Shown here piece after piece: positions 35,775-44,930 of a stretch of 64,000 nt of DNA (its first letter is position 1; every line of letters starts with the position of its first letter). The notes below the pieces were generated by a model. It was not told the DNA's origin. It saw only the letters and a program-made list of their open reading frames with translations, and ran no database searches. This stretch comes from Serratia ureilytica (GTDB taxonomy: Bacteria > Pseudomonadota > Gammaproteobacteria > Enterobacterales > Enterobacteriaceae). The stretch is taken from NCBI RefSeq assembly GCF_013375155.1, contig NZ_JABXOF010000003.1:124001-188000 (forward strand), in the 5' to 3' direction. Position numbers and translations under genes: made by a program.

Positions 35775-35817
35775 GGCTAATTTCCTGTCGTAAATGGAGC
35801 GCGTTAGCGCATGCCGC

Positions 35818-35839
35818 TATAATATGACGAACTATTCGT
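35818..35839. promoter_or_regulatory. TATAAT box and palindromic operator between O-methyltransferase and TetR genes
   Basis: A perfect -10 box TATAAT (35818-35823) is followed by ACGAA-CTA-TTCGT (35827-35839), a 5-3-5 palindrome. The TetR ATG is 28 bases further on. This is where a self-regulating TetR repressor would bind. Confidence 0.5.
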
Positions 35840-35867
35840 ATTCCTCTATTCGCATTGGCCGTCCGCT

Positions 35868-36509
35868 ATGACTGAACGCCGCAGTAAGCAAATTTCCTCG
35901 AGAAAACAACCACAACAGGCGCGATCTGCCGAACTGGTTTCCGCCATTCTGACCGCTGCTATTCAGGTTTTGGCGCAGGAGGGGGCGGCACGTTTCACTA
36001 CCGCCAGAGTGGCTGAACGTGCCGGCGTCAGCGTCGGGTCGCTTTATCAGTATTTCCCCAACAAGGCGGCAATCCTGTTTCGTTTGCAGAGCGACGAATG
36101 GCGACAGACCACCGATATGCTGAGCCGTATTTTGGCCGACCGCGAGAAAACGCCGTACGAGCGCCTGCGGTTGCTGGCGCAGGCATTTATCCGTTCGGAA
36201 TGTGAAGAAGCGCAGATGCGCGTAGCGTTGAATGATGCGGCGCCGCTTTACCGAGATGCGCCGGAGGCACAGGCGGTGAAGGCGACCGGCAAGGGTATCG
36301 TGCAGGTTTTCATGTGCGAAGCGTTGCCTGATGTGCCGCCGTTCACTCGTCGGTTGGCGGGCGATCTGATCGTCGGCACGTTGGGGGCTGCGGGCAAGCA
36401 ATTCTCCGAAACGCCGCGAACCGATACCGAGATCGCGTCTTATGCCGATGCGATGGCGGACATGTTCTGCGCTTATCTGGCCGATTTAAACGCGCGCGCG
36501 GCACCATAA
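35868..36509 (+). CDS. TetR/AcrR family transcriptional regulator
   Basis: Protein of 213 residues. The DNA-binding domain spans about 20-68, with FTTARVAERAGVSVGSLYQYFPNKAAIL as the helix-turn-helix and following helix. The C-terminal ligand domain is ordinary in length (about 140 residues) with no recognised signature. It is divergent from the O-methyltransferase gene 93 bases away and probably represses it and itself. No strong ribosome site precedes the ATG. Confidence 0.88.
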   Translation: MTERRSKQISSRKQPQQARSAELVSAILTAAIQVLAQEGAARFTTARVAERAGVSVGSLYQYFPNKAAILFRLQSDEWRQTTDMLSRILADREKTPYERLRLLAQAFIRSECEEAQMRVALNDAAPLYRDAPEAQAVKATGKGIVQVFMCEALPDVPPFTRRLAGDLIVGTLGAAGKQFSETPRTDTEIASYADAMADMFCAYLADLNARAAP

Positions 36510-36549
36510 GAGAATATTGGGTGACATTGTCACCTGCTGCGCGCGGTGT

Positions 36550-37455
36550 CTACACCCATTGGCGACAAACGGCCAACACCAACTGCCGCAGCCAACGGTG
36601 ATCCGCCTCGGCGTCCAGACGCGGGTGCCACATTTGCGAGACGGTAATGGGCGGCGTTTTCACCGGCAGCTCGAAGACGCGCAGCGGGCCGTCGGCCGGT
36701 TGAGCCTGCAGGAAGGAGGCGGGCAACAGCGCCAGCAGGTTCGAGGCCTGCGCCACCGCCAGCGCGGCCGGAAAGCTCGGCACCACGGCGGCAATCTGGC
36801 GCGTCAGCCCCAGCTCCGCCAGTGCGGCATCTACCGGCCCGAGGATGCGCCCGCTGCGCGAGGCCACCACGTGGCCGCAGGCGGCGTAGTCGGCGGCGCC
36901 GATCTCCGGCTGTTGCGCCAGCGGATGCGTGGTTCTCATCACGCCAACGAAGCGATCGCGAAACAGCGCCTGCAGGCGGATTTCCGGGCCCATGTCACCC
37001 AGTACGCCTATCTCCAGATCGACCAGACCTTCACGCAGGGGGCGGTCGCTTTTCTCCGGCTTGGGCGCAAAGCGCAGCCGCACTCGCGGCGCCTGTTCGG
37101 CGGCGGCGGCGATCAGCGCCGGGCCGAAGGCCTCGACAAAGCCGTCGTTGGCGCGCAGGGTGAAGGTACGATCCAGCGCGGCGGGATCCAATGCTCCCTG
37201 CGCCGGACGCAACACAGCGCGCGCTTCGAACGCCGCGTGCCGCGCCCGCTCGCGCAGCGTTTCGGCGTAGGGCGTCAGCACCATATGACGGCCGGCACGC
37301 ACCAGCAGGGGATCGCCGGTCGCCGTGCGCAGTCGGCTGAGGGTACGGCTCATCGCCGAGGCGCTTAAACCGAGACGTCGCGCCGCGCCGGCAACGCTGC
37401 CCGCCGTCAGCAGCGCGTCGAGCGCGATCAGCAGGTTGAAATCAGGGTCTGTCAT
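36550..37455 (-). CDS. LysR family transcriptional regulator
   Basis: Protein of 301 residues with an N-terminal winged helix (LLIALDALLTAGSVAGAARRLGLSASAMSRTLSRLR, residues 8-43) and a periplasmic-binding-type effector domain (about 90-300). The form resembles the NodD/SyrM-like branch (DLEIGVLGDMG, HPLAQ). Its stop codon faces the TetR gene. No clear target adjoins it: the gene upstream, an AraC regulator, runs in the same direction. Target unknown. Confidence 0.87.
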   Translation of the reverse strand: MTDPDFNLLIALDALLTAGSVAGAARRLGLSASAMSRTLSRLRTATGDPLLVRAGRHMVLTPYAETLRERARHAAFEARAVLRPAQGALDPAALDRTFTLRANDGFVEAFGPALIAAAAEQAPRVRLRFAPKPEKSDRPLREGLVDLEIGVLGDMGPEIRLQALFRDRFVGVMRTTHPLAQQPEIGAADYAACGHVVASRSGRILGPVDAALAELGLTRQIAAVVPSFPAALAVAQASNLLALLPASFLQAQPADGPLRVFELPVKTPPITVSQMWHPRLDAEADHRWLRQLVLAVCRQWV

Positions 37456-37523
37456 GCGTGCGCATCCTGTCGTGCTGAATAGGGGGAAGGCGTTCGATGC
37501 AGTTTGTGCGTGCTAATGCTGCA

Positions 37524-38351
37524 TCAGTCGCCATGCATTATGCCTGAGCCTGTTTTCGATGTGCCATGACTTACCGCTAAAAAACCGGAGGGAGACTGGC
37601 CCGTTTGTCGTCTGAACATGGCGATAAAGGCGGAAGGATCGTTATACCCCAGGGTAGAGGCGACATATTTGACGGCTTTCCCTTCCTGCAACAGCCTCAT
37701 CGCCATGAGGGTTTTGCTTCTCAGCTTCCATTCATTGAAAGAGATGCCGGTAGCGGCGAGAAATCGCCGAGACAGCGTACGCTCACTCAAGCCCAGCATG
37801 CCCGACCATTGTGCCAGCGTGTTGAGATCGTGCGGCGCGGCGCTCATCTTTTCGGTCATGATCTTGATAACGTCGTCGCTGCCGAGCGGCAGATAGCTGT
37901 CAAAACGCTCCGACAGCGCCAGCTGCTCAAGCAACGCGGTAACCAACGTCTGGTCCTGAGGCGTGCGCGGATAGCCAATACGCCTTTCTGAAAAATCGGC
38001 CAGCACCGCTTTGACGACCTTATTCAGCCGCAGGGTTTGCGGTTTGTTCGGTAAGAATTGGCATAGTGGGGGACTGACATGAAGAATGACATAATCAATT
38101 GCACTCTTTGCGACGGATTCATGTTCGGTATTAACGGGAAGCCAAATGGCATATTCCGGCGTGGATAAATAAATATTGCTCTCAATATTTATTTCCACCA
38201 GCCCTTTCATGGAATACATCAGTTTTCCCCAGGGCAACGCCTGTAAAGGGAATTGCGCTCCTGCCGGCCAGGATTTATTTCTGAACCAAATCGATATTGG
38301 GGCTTCCCCGGTCAATTCTGACGGTTTCATGACGCCTTCCTGTCCGCTCAT
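37524..38351 (-). CDS. AraC family transcriptional regulator
   Basis: Protein of 275 residues with a cupin-like N-terminal effector domain and a C-terminal double helix-turn-helix: LNTLAQWSGMLGLSERTLSRRFLAATGISFNEW (about 174-206) and YVASTLGYNDPSAFIAMFRRQTGQSPSGF (about 228-256). Two starts are plausible: ATG 38351 (GGAAGG seven bases upstream) and ATG 38330 (GGAAGG five bases upstream); the longer is given. It is divergent from the cyclase and CMD-like genes, 106 bases away, and is their most likely regulator. Confidence 0.88.
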   Translation of the reverse strand: MSGQEGVMKPSELTGEAPISIWFRNKSWPAGAQFPLQALPWGKLMYSMKGLVEINIESNIYLSTPEYAIWLPVNTEHESVAKSAIDYVILHVSPPLCQFLPNKPQTLRLNKVVKAVLADFSERRIGYPRTPQDQTLVTALLEQLALSERFDSYLPLGSDDVIKIMTEKMSAAPHDLNTLAQWSGMLGLSERTLSRRFLAATGISFNEWKLRSKTLMAMRLLQEGKAVKYVASTLGYNDPSAFIAMFRRQTGQSPSGFLAVSHGTSKTGSGIMHGD

Positions 38352-38457
38352 GGCTGCGCCTTCCTATTATAACAATAAGTTGTCTGATAATCGGCATTTC
38401 TATTCTATGGGGAAAGCTTACTCTGGGCAGGTCATTCCCCTGGATAAAGGTAACCTT

Positions 38458-39246
38458 ATGTACGGCAAAATCATTGATCTTTCGGTGCCGCTGATGAGCG
38501 GGATCGCCTCCGATCCGGAAAGTTTTCTGCCGGAAATCGAGTATGTTGATAACAAGCGCGGAGCGTTGCAGCTGGCGGAATCATTTCCCGGCCTGGATCC
38601 CCGGGAGCTGCCGCGTCAGGAGGGCTGGGCGGTGGAGTTTGTCCGCATGAGCACCCATGCTGGGACGCATATGGACGCCCCTTATCACTACCATTCACAT
38701 ATGGATGACGGATCGGCGTCAAAAACCATTGATGAAATACCGTTGGAATGGTGTATCGGCCCTGGCGTCAAATTGGATTTTCGCCATTTTCCCGACGGTT
38801 ATGTGGCCACTGCGCATGATATTGAGCGTGAATTAGCGAAGATCGGCCATCATATCACCGCCGGCGATATCGTCCTGGTCAACACGGCGGCCGGCGGGCG
38901 TTACGGCAGCGAAGATTTCATTCATCGCGGTTGCGGCATGGGCCGTGAAGCGACGCTGTATCTTACCGAGCGCGGCGTCAGGGTGGTCGGCACCGATGCC
39001 TGGAGCTGGGACGCGCCATTCAGCCATACGCGCACCAAATTTGAACAAAGCGGCGATGTTTCGCTTATTTGGGAAGGGCATTATGCCGGCAGTCAATATC
39101 CTTATTGCCAGATTGAAAAACTGTGCAATCTTGAATTGCTGCCGCCCTGTGGATTTAACGTGATCAGCCTGCCGGTCAAGGTTTATAAGGCATCCGCCGG
39201 CTGGGCACGGCCGGTTGCAATTATCGATGAACGCGCAGGAGAATAA
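38458..39246 (+). CDS. Cyclase family (kynurenine formamidase-like) metal hydrolase
   Basis: Protein of 262 residues. HAGTHMDAPYHY (about 73-84) is the HXGTHXDXPXH zinc signature, GDIVLVNTA and GTDAWSWDAPF the other core blocks of the family. Members hydrolyse amides or lactones, including N-formylkynurenine and isatin. ATG 38458 follows AAAGG by seven bases; the frame is open well upstream into the regulator region, but that extension is not conserved in the family. Three bases separate it from the next gene, so they form an operon. Substrate unknown; pairing with a CMD-like protein suggests breakdown of an aromatic or lactone compound. Confidence 0.85.
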   Translation: MYGKIIDLSVPLMSGIASDPESFLPEIEYVDNKRGALQLAESFPGLDPRELPRQEGWAVEFVRMSTHAGTHMDAPYHYHSHMDDGSASKTIDEIPLEWCIGPGVKLDFRHFPDGYVATAHDIERELAKIGHHITAGDIVLVNTAAGGRYGSEDFIHRGCGMGREATLYLTERGVRVVGTDAWSWDAPFSHTRTKFEQSGDVSLIWEGHYAGSQYPYCQIEKLCNLELLPPCGFNVISLPVKVYKASAGWARPVAIIDERAGE

Positions 39247-39249
39247 ACG

Positions 39250-39777
39250 ATGGCCAGAATAAAACTGCCGACGGTGAGTGAATTAACGGCTGAACAGCAG
39301 CAGCAATATGCCCGTTTCCCCGCCAACCTTACGCTGGGGCTGTTGAAAACCAGCCGTTCGGCGCAGGGATATCTGTCCCTGGGGGCTTCCTTTCCTGCCG
39401 GGCGACTGTGCGATAAAGATCGGGAAATGATCATATTAAGGGTTGGCGCGTTGAGCGGCAGCGCTTATGAACGCATGCAACACTACCCACTGGCGATCCT
39501 TGCGGGGTGGCACGATGACGACATAGAAAAAATAGAGCAGGGTGTGGGCATCGACGCTAGAGGGGTCGCCATCTTGCATTTTGTCGATGAATGCGTGAAA
39601 CAGGTGAAGGTCTCTGCCGACACATTTCACGCGGTCAGGCACTATTACGATGAGGTTCAACTGGCTGAGCTGTCATTAATGATTGGGCACTACATGATGA
39701 CGGCGCGCTTTTTGGAAACGCTGGAAATCGATCTGGACGATCAAGCGACGTCCTGGGAAAACATGTCAACGGATTGA
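39250..39777 (+). CDS. Carboxymuconolactone decarboxylase (AhpD-like fold) family protein
   Basis: Protein of 175 residues, all-helical. REMIILRVGALSGSAYERMQHYPLAILAG (about 58-86) matches the CMD core helix with Glu and His (E-X3-H), but the CXXC pair of AhpD-type peroxidase partners is missing, so thiol peroxidase activity is unlikely and a decarboxylase or isomerase role is more probable. It is the second gene of the cyclase operon and ends before a bidirectional terminator. Confidence 0.82.
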   Translation: MARIKLPTVSELTAEQQQQYARFPANLTLGLLKTSRSAQGYLSLGASFPAGRLCDKDREMIILRVGALSGSAYERMQHYPLAILAGWHDDDIEKIEQGVGIDARGVAILHFVDECVKQVKVSADTFHAVRHYYDEVQLAELSLMIGHYMMTARFLETLEIDLDDQATSWENMSTD

Positions 39778-39805
39778 GTGCGCACGCCCGGCGTGAGCGC
39801 GATAA

Positions 39806-39836
39806 AAAAGCCGATAACCCCAGGTTATCGGCTTTT
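39806..39836. terminator. Bidirectional intrinsic terminator
   Basis: AAAAGCCGATAACC / GGTTATCGGCTTTT, 14-bp perfect arms around CCA, between convergent CMD-like and ddc genes. Confidence 0.9.
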
Positions 39837-39855
39837 AATGTGCAATGGCAGAGGG

Positions 39856-41325
39856 TTACGCCGGCAGCTGCTGCGCGGTTTTCTCGACCAATGCCAGCAA
39901 CAGCTTGATGTCTTCCAGCGTGACGATCGGGTTCAGCAGCGTCATCTTCAGGCAGGTTACGCCATCGAACTCGGTCACGCCGACGTTGGCGCGGCCCGAT
40001 TCCAGCAAGGCGTCACCGATACGCTGGTTAAACAGCGCGACGGCCGCGTCGCCGTTCGCCGCCAGCTGCGCCGGACGGTAGCGGAACAGCACGCTGGCCA
40101 GCTGCGGCTGCATCACCAGTTCCAGCGATTCCTGATCGGCGATGTAACGCGCCACCTGTTGCGCCAGCGAGACGCCATGATCGATGATCTCGGCATACTG
40201 CTTCTGCCCCAGCGCTTCCAGCCCCATCCACAGCTTCAATGCATCGAAGCGGCGGGTGGTCTGCAGCGATTTGGAGACCAGGTTCGGCACGCCTTGCGCT
40301 TCGTCGAATTCGGAGTTCAGGTAGGCCGCCTGATAGCGCATCAGCTCGTAGTGGCGCTCGTCTTTCAGCAGGAAGGCGCCGCAGCTGATGGTCTGGAAGA
40401 ACTGCTTATGGAAGTCCAGGGTGATGGAGTCCACCAGCTCCAGGCCGTCCAGGTAGTCGCGGTACTGCTCGGAGAGCAGCAGCGCGCCGCCCCAGGCCGC
40501 ATCCACGTGCACCCAAATTTTCTGCTCCGCCGCCAGCCGCGCGATATCGCGCAGCGGGTCGATCGCGCCGGCATCGGTGGTGCCGGCGGTGGCGACGATC
40601 GCCATCACCTGCTCGCCGTTAGCCTTGGCCTGCGCCAGTTTTTCCGCCAGATCGTTCACGTCCATGCGGGCGAAGCGATCGGTTTTCACCAGCGTGACGG
40701 ACTGGTAGCCGAGGCCCATCAGCGCCATGTTCTTCTGCACCGAGAAGTGGGCGTTTTCAGAACAGAACACTTTCAGCTTGCGCAGATCGCCCACCAGACC
40801 GTCCTGTTGCACGGAGTGGCCCTGACGCGCGAAGAATGCATCGCGCGCCAGCATCAGCCCCATCAGGTTGCTCTGGGTGCCGCCGCTGGTGAACACCCCG
40901 GCGTCGCCGGGCTGGTAACCGACCTGGGCGCGCAGCCACTCGATCAGCTTCATTTCGATCAGCGTGGCCGACGGGCTCTGATCCCAGGAGTCCATGCTCT
41001 GGTTGGTGGCGTTGATCAGCACTTCAGCGGCCTGGCTAATCACCAGGCTCGGGCAGTGCAGGTGCGCCACGCACTGCGGGTGGTGCACCGACAGGCTGTC
41101 TTTCAAAAAGTACTCGATGGCGCGCTCGATCGCCGCCTGGTTGCCCAGGCCTTGCGGGGTAAAGTCGAGCTGGATGCGCTCGCGCAGTTCGGCAACGCTT
41201 TTGCCCTGATACATCTCGGGCTGTTGCAGCCACTGCACGACGGCTTCACTGCTCTGTGCGATCGCCTGGCGGTAAGCCTCGGCGCTGTGCGCCGAGGAAG
41301 CCAGAATCGGGTTTAACTTGGACAT
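39856..41325 (-). CDS. ddc: L-2,4-diaminobutyrate decarboxylase
   Basis: PLP-dependent group II decarboxylase of about 489 residues. It has GVFTSGGTQSNLMGLMLAR (substrate loop), VHVDAAWGGALLLS (Asp pairing with the PLP ring nitrogen), and the PLP lysine in DSITLDFHKQFFQ. It converts 2,4-diaminobutyrate to 1,3-diaminopropane, a polyamine and norspermidine precursor. Start is uncertain: ATG 41325 is 12 bases after GGAG, ATG 41334 only three; the first is given. It follows dat within 20 bases, and the order dat-ddc is the standard operon. Confidence 0.92.
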   Translation of the reverse strand: MSKLNPILASSAHSAEAYRQAIAQSSEAVVQWLQQPEMYQGKSVAELRERIQLDFTPQGLGNQAAIERAIEYFLKDSLSVHHPQCVAHLHCPSLVISQAAEVLINATNQSMDSWDQSPSATLIEMKLIEWLRAQVGYQPGDAGVFTSGGTQSNLMGLMLARDAFFARQGHSVQQDGLVGDLRKLKVFCSENAHFSVQKNMALMGLGYQSVTLVKTDRFARMDVNDLAEKLAQAKANGEQVMAIVATAGTTDAGAIDPLRDIARLAAEQKIWVHVDAAWGGALLLSEQYRDYLDGLELVDSITLDFHKQFFQTISCGAFLLKDERHYELMRYQAAYLNSEFDEAQGVPNLVSKSLQTTRRFDALKLWMGLEALGQKQYAEIIDHGVSLAQQVARYIADQESLELVMQPQLASVLFRYRPAQLAANGDAAVALFNQRIGDALLESGRANVGVTEFDGVTCLKMTLLNPIVTLEDIKLLLALVEKTAQQLPA

Positions 41326-41343
41326 CGCGGTCATTCGCTCCAA

Positions 41344-42729
41344 TCAGACTGGCTTGACGCCGGCGGCCAACAGCGCCTGCTCAAATTTATCCAGGAAAAT
41401 ACCCAGCTCATCATTGGTGATCAGCAGGGAAGGCAACAGGCGCAGCACACAGCCGTTGCGCCCGCCGCGCTCCAGGATCAAGCCGGATTCGAAGCATTTT
41501 TTCTGCAGCAGCGCGGACAGCTCGCCATCGGCCGGGTAGCAGCCCATGTGATCCTGCGCTTCGTTCGGCTTGACGATCTCGATGCCGATCATCAGGCCCA
41601 GACCGCGGACGTGACCGATCACCGGATAACGTTTCTGCAGCTCGGCCAGCTTGCCTTTGAGCCATTCGCCTTGAGCGGCCACTTTGTCGGCGACCTTATG
41701 CTCCTTCAGGTACTGCAGGGTGGTCAGGCCGGTGGCCATCGCCAGCTGGTTGCCGCGGAAGGTGCCGGTGTGGTGGCCCGGTTCCCAGGCATCGAACTCT
41801 TTTTTGATGCCCAGCACCGCGAGCGGCAAGCCGCCGCCGACCGCTTTCGACATCACGATGATGTCCGGCTCGATGCCGGCGTGTTCGAAGGCGAACAGCT
41901 TGCCCGTACGGGCGAAACCGGCCTGAACTTCGTCGATGATCAGCAGAATGCCGTGTTCCTGCGTCACTTTGCGAATGCGCTGCAGCCACTCGGCCGGGGC
42001 CGGGTTAACCCCGCCTTCGCCCTGAACGGCTTCCAGGATCACCGCCGCCGGTTTACGCACGCCGCTTTCCACGTCGTTAATCAGATTATCGAAGTAGTAG
42101 GTCAGCGCCTTGACGCCGGCTTCGCCGCCGATGCCCAGCGGGCAGCGGTATTCATGCGGATAAGGCATGAATTGCACTTCCGGCATCATGCCGTTGATGG
42201 CCGCTTTCGGCGACAGGTTGCCGGTGACCGACAGCGCGCCGTGGGTCATGCCGTGGTAGCCGCCGGAGAAGCTGATCACGCCGGAACGGCCAGTGTGTTT
42301 TTTCGCCAGCTTCAGCGCGGCTTCCACCGCATCGGCGCCGGACGGGCCGCAGAACTGCAGGCAGTACCCTTTGCCTTCGCCCGGCAACAGAGAGAGCAGG
42401 TAGTCGGAGAAACGATCTTTCAACGGAGTCGTGAGATCGAGAGTATGTAACGGCAAGCCGCTGGTAATGACATTTTGGATGCTTTGCAGGACGTCGGGGT
42501 GATTATGTCCAAGAGCCAACGTTCCCGCCCCGGCCAGGCAATCAAGATATTGATTATTCTCAACATCAGTGATCCAAACGCCCTGGGCTTTCGCAATTGC
42601 CAACGGCAATTTGCGCGGATAACTCCTAACATTCGACTCAAATTCGGCTTGACGCGCCAAATAGGTTTCATTGTTTCCGTTTAATGAGTTTGCAACTAAA
42701 GTATCAATACGGACTTTATCCGTCATCAT
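41344..42729 (-). CDS. dat: Diaminobutyrate-2-oxoglutarate aminotransferase
   Basis: Class III aminotransferase of 461 residues. [21 protein letters not shown] (about 111-131) and [14 protein letters not shown] bind PLP phosphate and ring; [16 protein letters not shown] contains the Asp, and [15 protein letters not shown] the Schiff-base lysine. It makes 2,4-diaminobutyrate from aspartate semialdehyde and glutamate. ATG 42729 was chosen for AGGAGAG five bases upstream, giving the usual length. The 500-base AT-rich region upstream is presumably its promoter and regulatory region. Confidence 0.93.
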   Translation of the reverse strand: MMTDKVRIDTLVANSLNGNNETYLARQAEFESNVRSYPRKLPLAIAKAQGVWITDVENNQYLDCLAGAGTLALGHNHPDVLQSIQNVITSGLPLHTLDLTTPLKDRFSDYLLSLLPGEGKGYCLQFCGPSGADAVEAALKLAKKHTGRSGVISFSGGYHGMTHGALSVTGNLSPKAAINGMMPEVQFMPYPHEYRCPLGIGGEAGVKALTYYFDNLINDVESGVRKPAAVILEAVQGEGGVNPAPAEWLQRIRKVTQEHGILLIIDEVQAGFARTGKLFAFEHAGIEPDIIVMSKAVGGGLPLAVLGIKKEFDAWEPGHHTGTFRGNQLAMATGLTTLQYLKEHKVADKVAAQGEWLKGKLAELQKRYPVIGHVRGLGLMIGIEIVKPNEAQDHMGCYPADGELSALLQKKCFESGLILERGGRNGCVLRLLPSLLITNDELGIFLDKFEQALLAAGVKPV

Positions 42730-43231
42730 ATCTCTCCTACAACCGAAGGTCTCAAGACGCAACGATTGAATTAATGAATTAGAAAAGTAACTGCCTTGTG
42801 AAAAGCGCGACCAATATATGGCTTTTTCGCCTGGGACTCAATAGCCGATTTTGTTTTGAATTGTTTAGTTTTTTCTTAGGCTCATCAATATGTTGTTGAT
42901 TTGTTGACCGTTGGTTTTGCCGGCAAAAAACAACATTTCTTTAACATTGCGTAAAAATCCTTTTCTGCTTTCCTTTGGCTGCTTCTTTAATGCATTTATT
43001 ATTAAGGTGAATTTCCGATTAATAACATAAATAGAAAATAGCGGCTTATTTTCATCTATTCACCACCTTAAGTCCTATAGCGGTTATATACACAAAATTT
43101 GTGATGAATATAAGCAGTCGAGCGTTAAAAGCGCAGTATCCAGAGTGGTGATTTCTTGCAGATTTTACGTAGCGCGATCAAAACAGCGGGATTTTTGTGC
43201 GGCGCCGGCGTGTCTGCCGGCGCCGCGGTCA
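42730..43231. other. AT-rich intergenic region upstream of dat
   Basis: About 500 bases without a convincing gene, clearly richer in AT than the neighbouring genes. It contains a 6-1-6 palindrome, CACAAAATTTGTG (43091-43103), and several T-runs. I see no structural RNA that I recognise. The long spacing suggests complex control of the diaminopropane operon. Confidence 0.5.
43198..43225. terminator. GC-rich stem-loop after the flavin oxidoreductase gene
   Basis: Eleven-bp perfect arms GCGGCGCCGGC / GCCGGCGCCGC with a six-base loop, six bases past the stop codon of the minus-strand reductase. A true T-run is missing on either side, so it may only stabilise the 3' end. Confidence 0.4.
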
Positions 43232-44452
43232 TTAACGTTGCCGTAACCAGGCATGATAGCGCCGCAGAGTGCGACGGGTGCGCCACCGATCGATGAGCAG
43301 CGACCACAGCGGGGAGTAGCGCACGTTGCGCGTCCGATCGCGGCTCAGGGCGTACATGCGGCGCTTGATCAGCGCCATGCGGGCGAGCAGCGTCAGCGTT
43401 TTGTCGCGCCATTTTACCGGTGCGGGCAGCGCATGAGGGGCTTCACCGGTTTGCCAGCGGCGCGGCAGATCGGGAATTTCCGCCATGGCGGTGGCGATGC
43501 CGACCACCGCGACGCCGCTGTTCAGCACCCGTTGCGCCACCGACGGGCGGGCGATGCCGCCGGTGGTCATCACCGGCATGCGCGCTACTGCGGCGAGATC
43601 GCGGGCGAAGGTCAGAAAATAGGCTTCGCGCGCCAGGGTGCTGTCGTCTGCGGCTTCCCCCTGCATCGCCGGGCTTTCATAACTCCCGCCCGACAACTCC
43701 ACCAGATCGACCGGCAGTTCGTTGAGCATCAACAATACCTGTCGGGCCTCGTCCGGCGAAAAGCCGCCGCGCTGAAAATCGGCTGAATTGAGCTTCACCG
43801 CCACGCAAAAGTCTGGCGAGACACGCTGGCGCACCGCGCGCACCACCTCCAGCAGCAGACGGGCGCGATTCGCCAATTCGCCCCCCCAACGATCGCTGCG
43901 CTGGTTGGCCAACGGCGACAAAAACTGGGAGATCAGGTAGCCGTGCGCCGCGTGGATCTGCACGCCGGTAAACCCGGCCTTTTCGGCGGCGTGCGCGCTG
44001 GCGGCGAAGCGGGCGATCACCTCGGCAATCTGCGCTTCGCTCATGGCTTCCGGCTGCGCGAACGCCTTGCTGTACTTGCCCATCGCCATCGGGATGGCGG
44101 AGGGCGCCCAGGCGTTGCCGCCCATGTTGGCCATCACCTGACGGCCCGGGTGGCTGAGCTGCATCCATACCTGCGCGCCTTCCTGGCGCGAGGCCGCCGC
44201 CCAGGTTTTGAACGCCTCGAGCGGCGTATCCTGTTCCAGCACCACGCCGCCGGGGCCGGTCATGGCGCGTCCGTCGATCATCACGTTGCCGGTGATGATG
44301 AGGCCGGCGCCGCCGATACCCCAGTGGCGATACAGACGCCATAGTGCGGGGCCGGGCAGTTGGCCTTCATTGGCCAGATTTTCTTCCAACGCGGCTTTGG
44401 CCAAACGGTTGGGTAAGCGGCTGCCGTTGGGCAGAATCAGCGGGGTAAACAT
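43232..44452 (-). CDS. NADH:flavin oxidoreductase, old yellow enzyme family
   Basis: FMN-dependent TIM-barrel reductase of 406 residues. GVQIHAAHGYLISQFLSP (about 165-182) supplies the His pair that binds the substrate carbonyl, followed by RSDRWGG; VKLNSADF and TTGGIARP are the FMN-binding strands. Such enzymes reduce activated C=C bonds of enones and other electrophiles. About 60 basic residues at the C-terminus (RMALIKRRMYALSRDR onward) extend past the barrel. A MerR-type promoter with a 19-bp spacer drives it, and the regulator is divergent, so induction by electrophiles is likely. Confidence 0.9.
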   Translation of the reverse strand: MFTPLILPNGSRLPNRLAKAALEENLANEGQLPGPALWRLYRHWGIGGAGLIITGNVMIDGRAMTGPGGVVLEQDTPLEAFKTWAAASRQEGAQVWMQLSHPGRQVMANMGGNAWAPSAIPMAMGKYSKAFAQPEAMSEAQIAEVIARFAASAHAAEKAGFTGVQIHAAHGYLISQFLSPLANQRSDRWGGELANRARLLLEVVRAVRQRVSPDFCVAVKLNSADFQRGGFSPDEARQVLLMLNELPVDLVELSGGSYESPAMQGEAADDSTLAREAYFLTFARDLAAVARMPVMTTGGIARPSVAQRVLNSGVAVVGIATAMAEIPDLPRRWQTGEAPHALPAPVKWRDKTLTLLARMALIKRRMYALSRDRTRNVRYSPLWSLLIDRWRTRRTLRRYHAWLRQR

Positions 44453-44485
44453 CGGGTACGTTCCTGTCGCAGGGGGAATGGCGCT

Positions 44486-44516
44486 ATACTAGGTTTAAAG
44501 TTAACTTTAAGGTCAA
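44486..44516 (-). promoter_or_regulatory. MerR-type promoter (19-bp spacer) of the flavin oxidoreductase gene
   Basis: On the minus strand TTGACC (-35, 44516-44511) and TAGTAT (-10, 44491-44486) are 19 bases apart instead of 17. The spacer holds the perfect 16-bp palindrome TTAAAGTTAACTTTAA (44495-44510). This is the standard design for promoters that a MerR-family protein activates by twisting DNA. Confidence 0.85.
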
Positions 44517-44522
44517 TAGGGC

Positions 44523-44930
44523 ATGAAAATCGGAGAGTTGGCGGAACGCGCCGGCATGGCCGCCTCGGCGATACGTTACTACGAACAGCAGGGTCTGCTG
44601 CCCAAAGCGGTGCGCGGCGTTAACGGATATCGGGTGTATAGCGAAAGCGCGTTGGAGCGGCTGCACCTGATCCAAATCGGCCAGAATCTGGGGTTCTCGC
44701 TGCAGGCGATCCGCGGGGTATTGGCGCTGCAGGGCAGCGCCTATCAGGATGGGTTGATGCAAGGCGTCGACAGCCGGCTGGCGGAAATCGAACGGATGAT
44801 GGCGACGCTGAACGAGCAGCGTGAGACGTTGATGGCGACGCGGCGTATTCTGTTGGAATCCGGCGTGGCGGGATTATGCCGCGCAAAAAATGAAAAACAG
44901 GCCGGTGCGTGGCCGGCCTGCAAAGATTAA
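44523..44930 (+). CDS. MerR family transcriptional regulator
   Basis: Protein of 135 residues. [26 protein letters not shown] is the MerR winged-helix signature, followed by a dimerisation coiled-coil (about 75-118, [18 protein letters not shown]). The C-terminus has two cysteines (Cys119-region LCRAKN, and ACKD), compatible with thiol or electrophile sensing but not with the SoxR iron-sulfur motif. It is divergent from the reductase and surely acts on the palindrome between them. The ATG lies only 12 bases past that palindrome, so its transcript has a very short leader. Its stop overlaps the end of the enolase-like gene by four bases. Confidence 0.9.
   Translation: MKIGELAERAGMAASAIRYYEQQGLLPKAVRGVNGYRVYSESALERLHLIQIGQNLGFSLQAIRGVLALQGSAYQDGLMQGVDSRLAEIERMMATLNEQRETLMATRRILLESGVAGLCRAKNEKQAGAWPACKD

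Noticed and set aside
39778-41316. Plus-strand open frame of 512 codons
   Set aside because: Antisense shadow of ddc, whose decarboxylase motifs are unmistakable.
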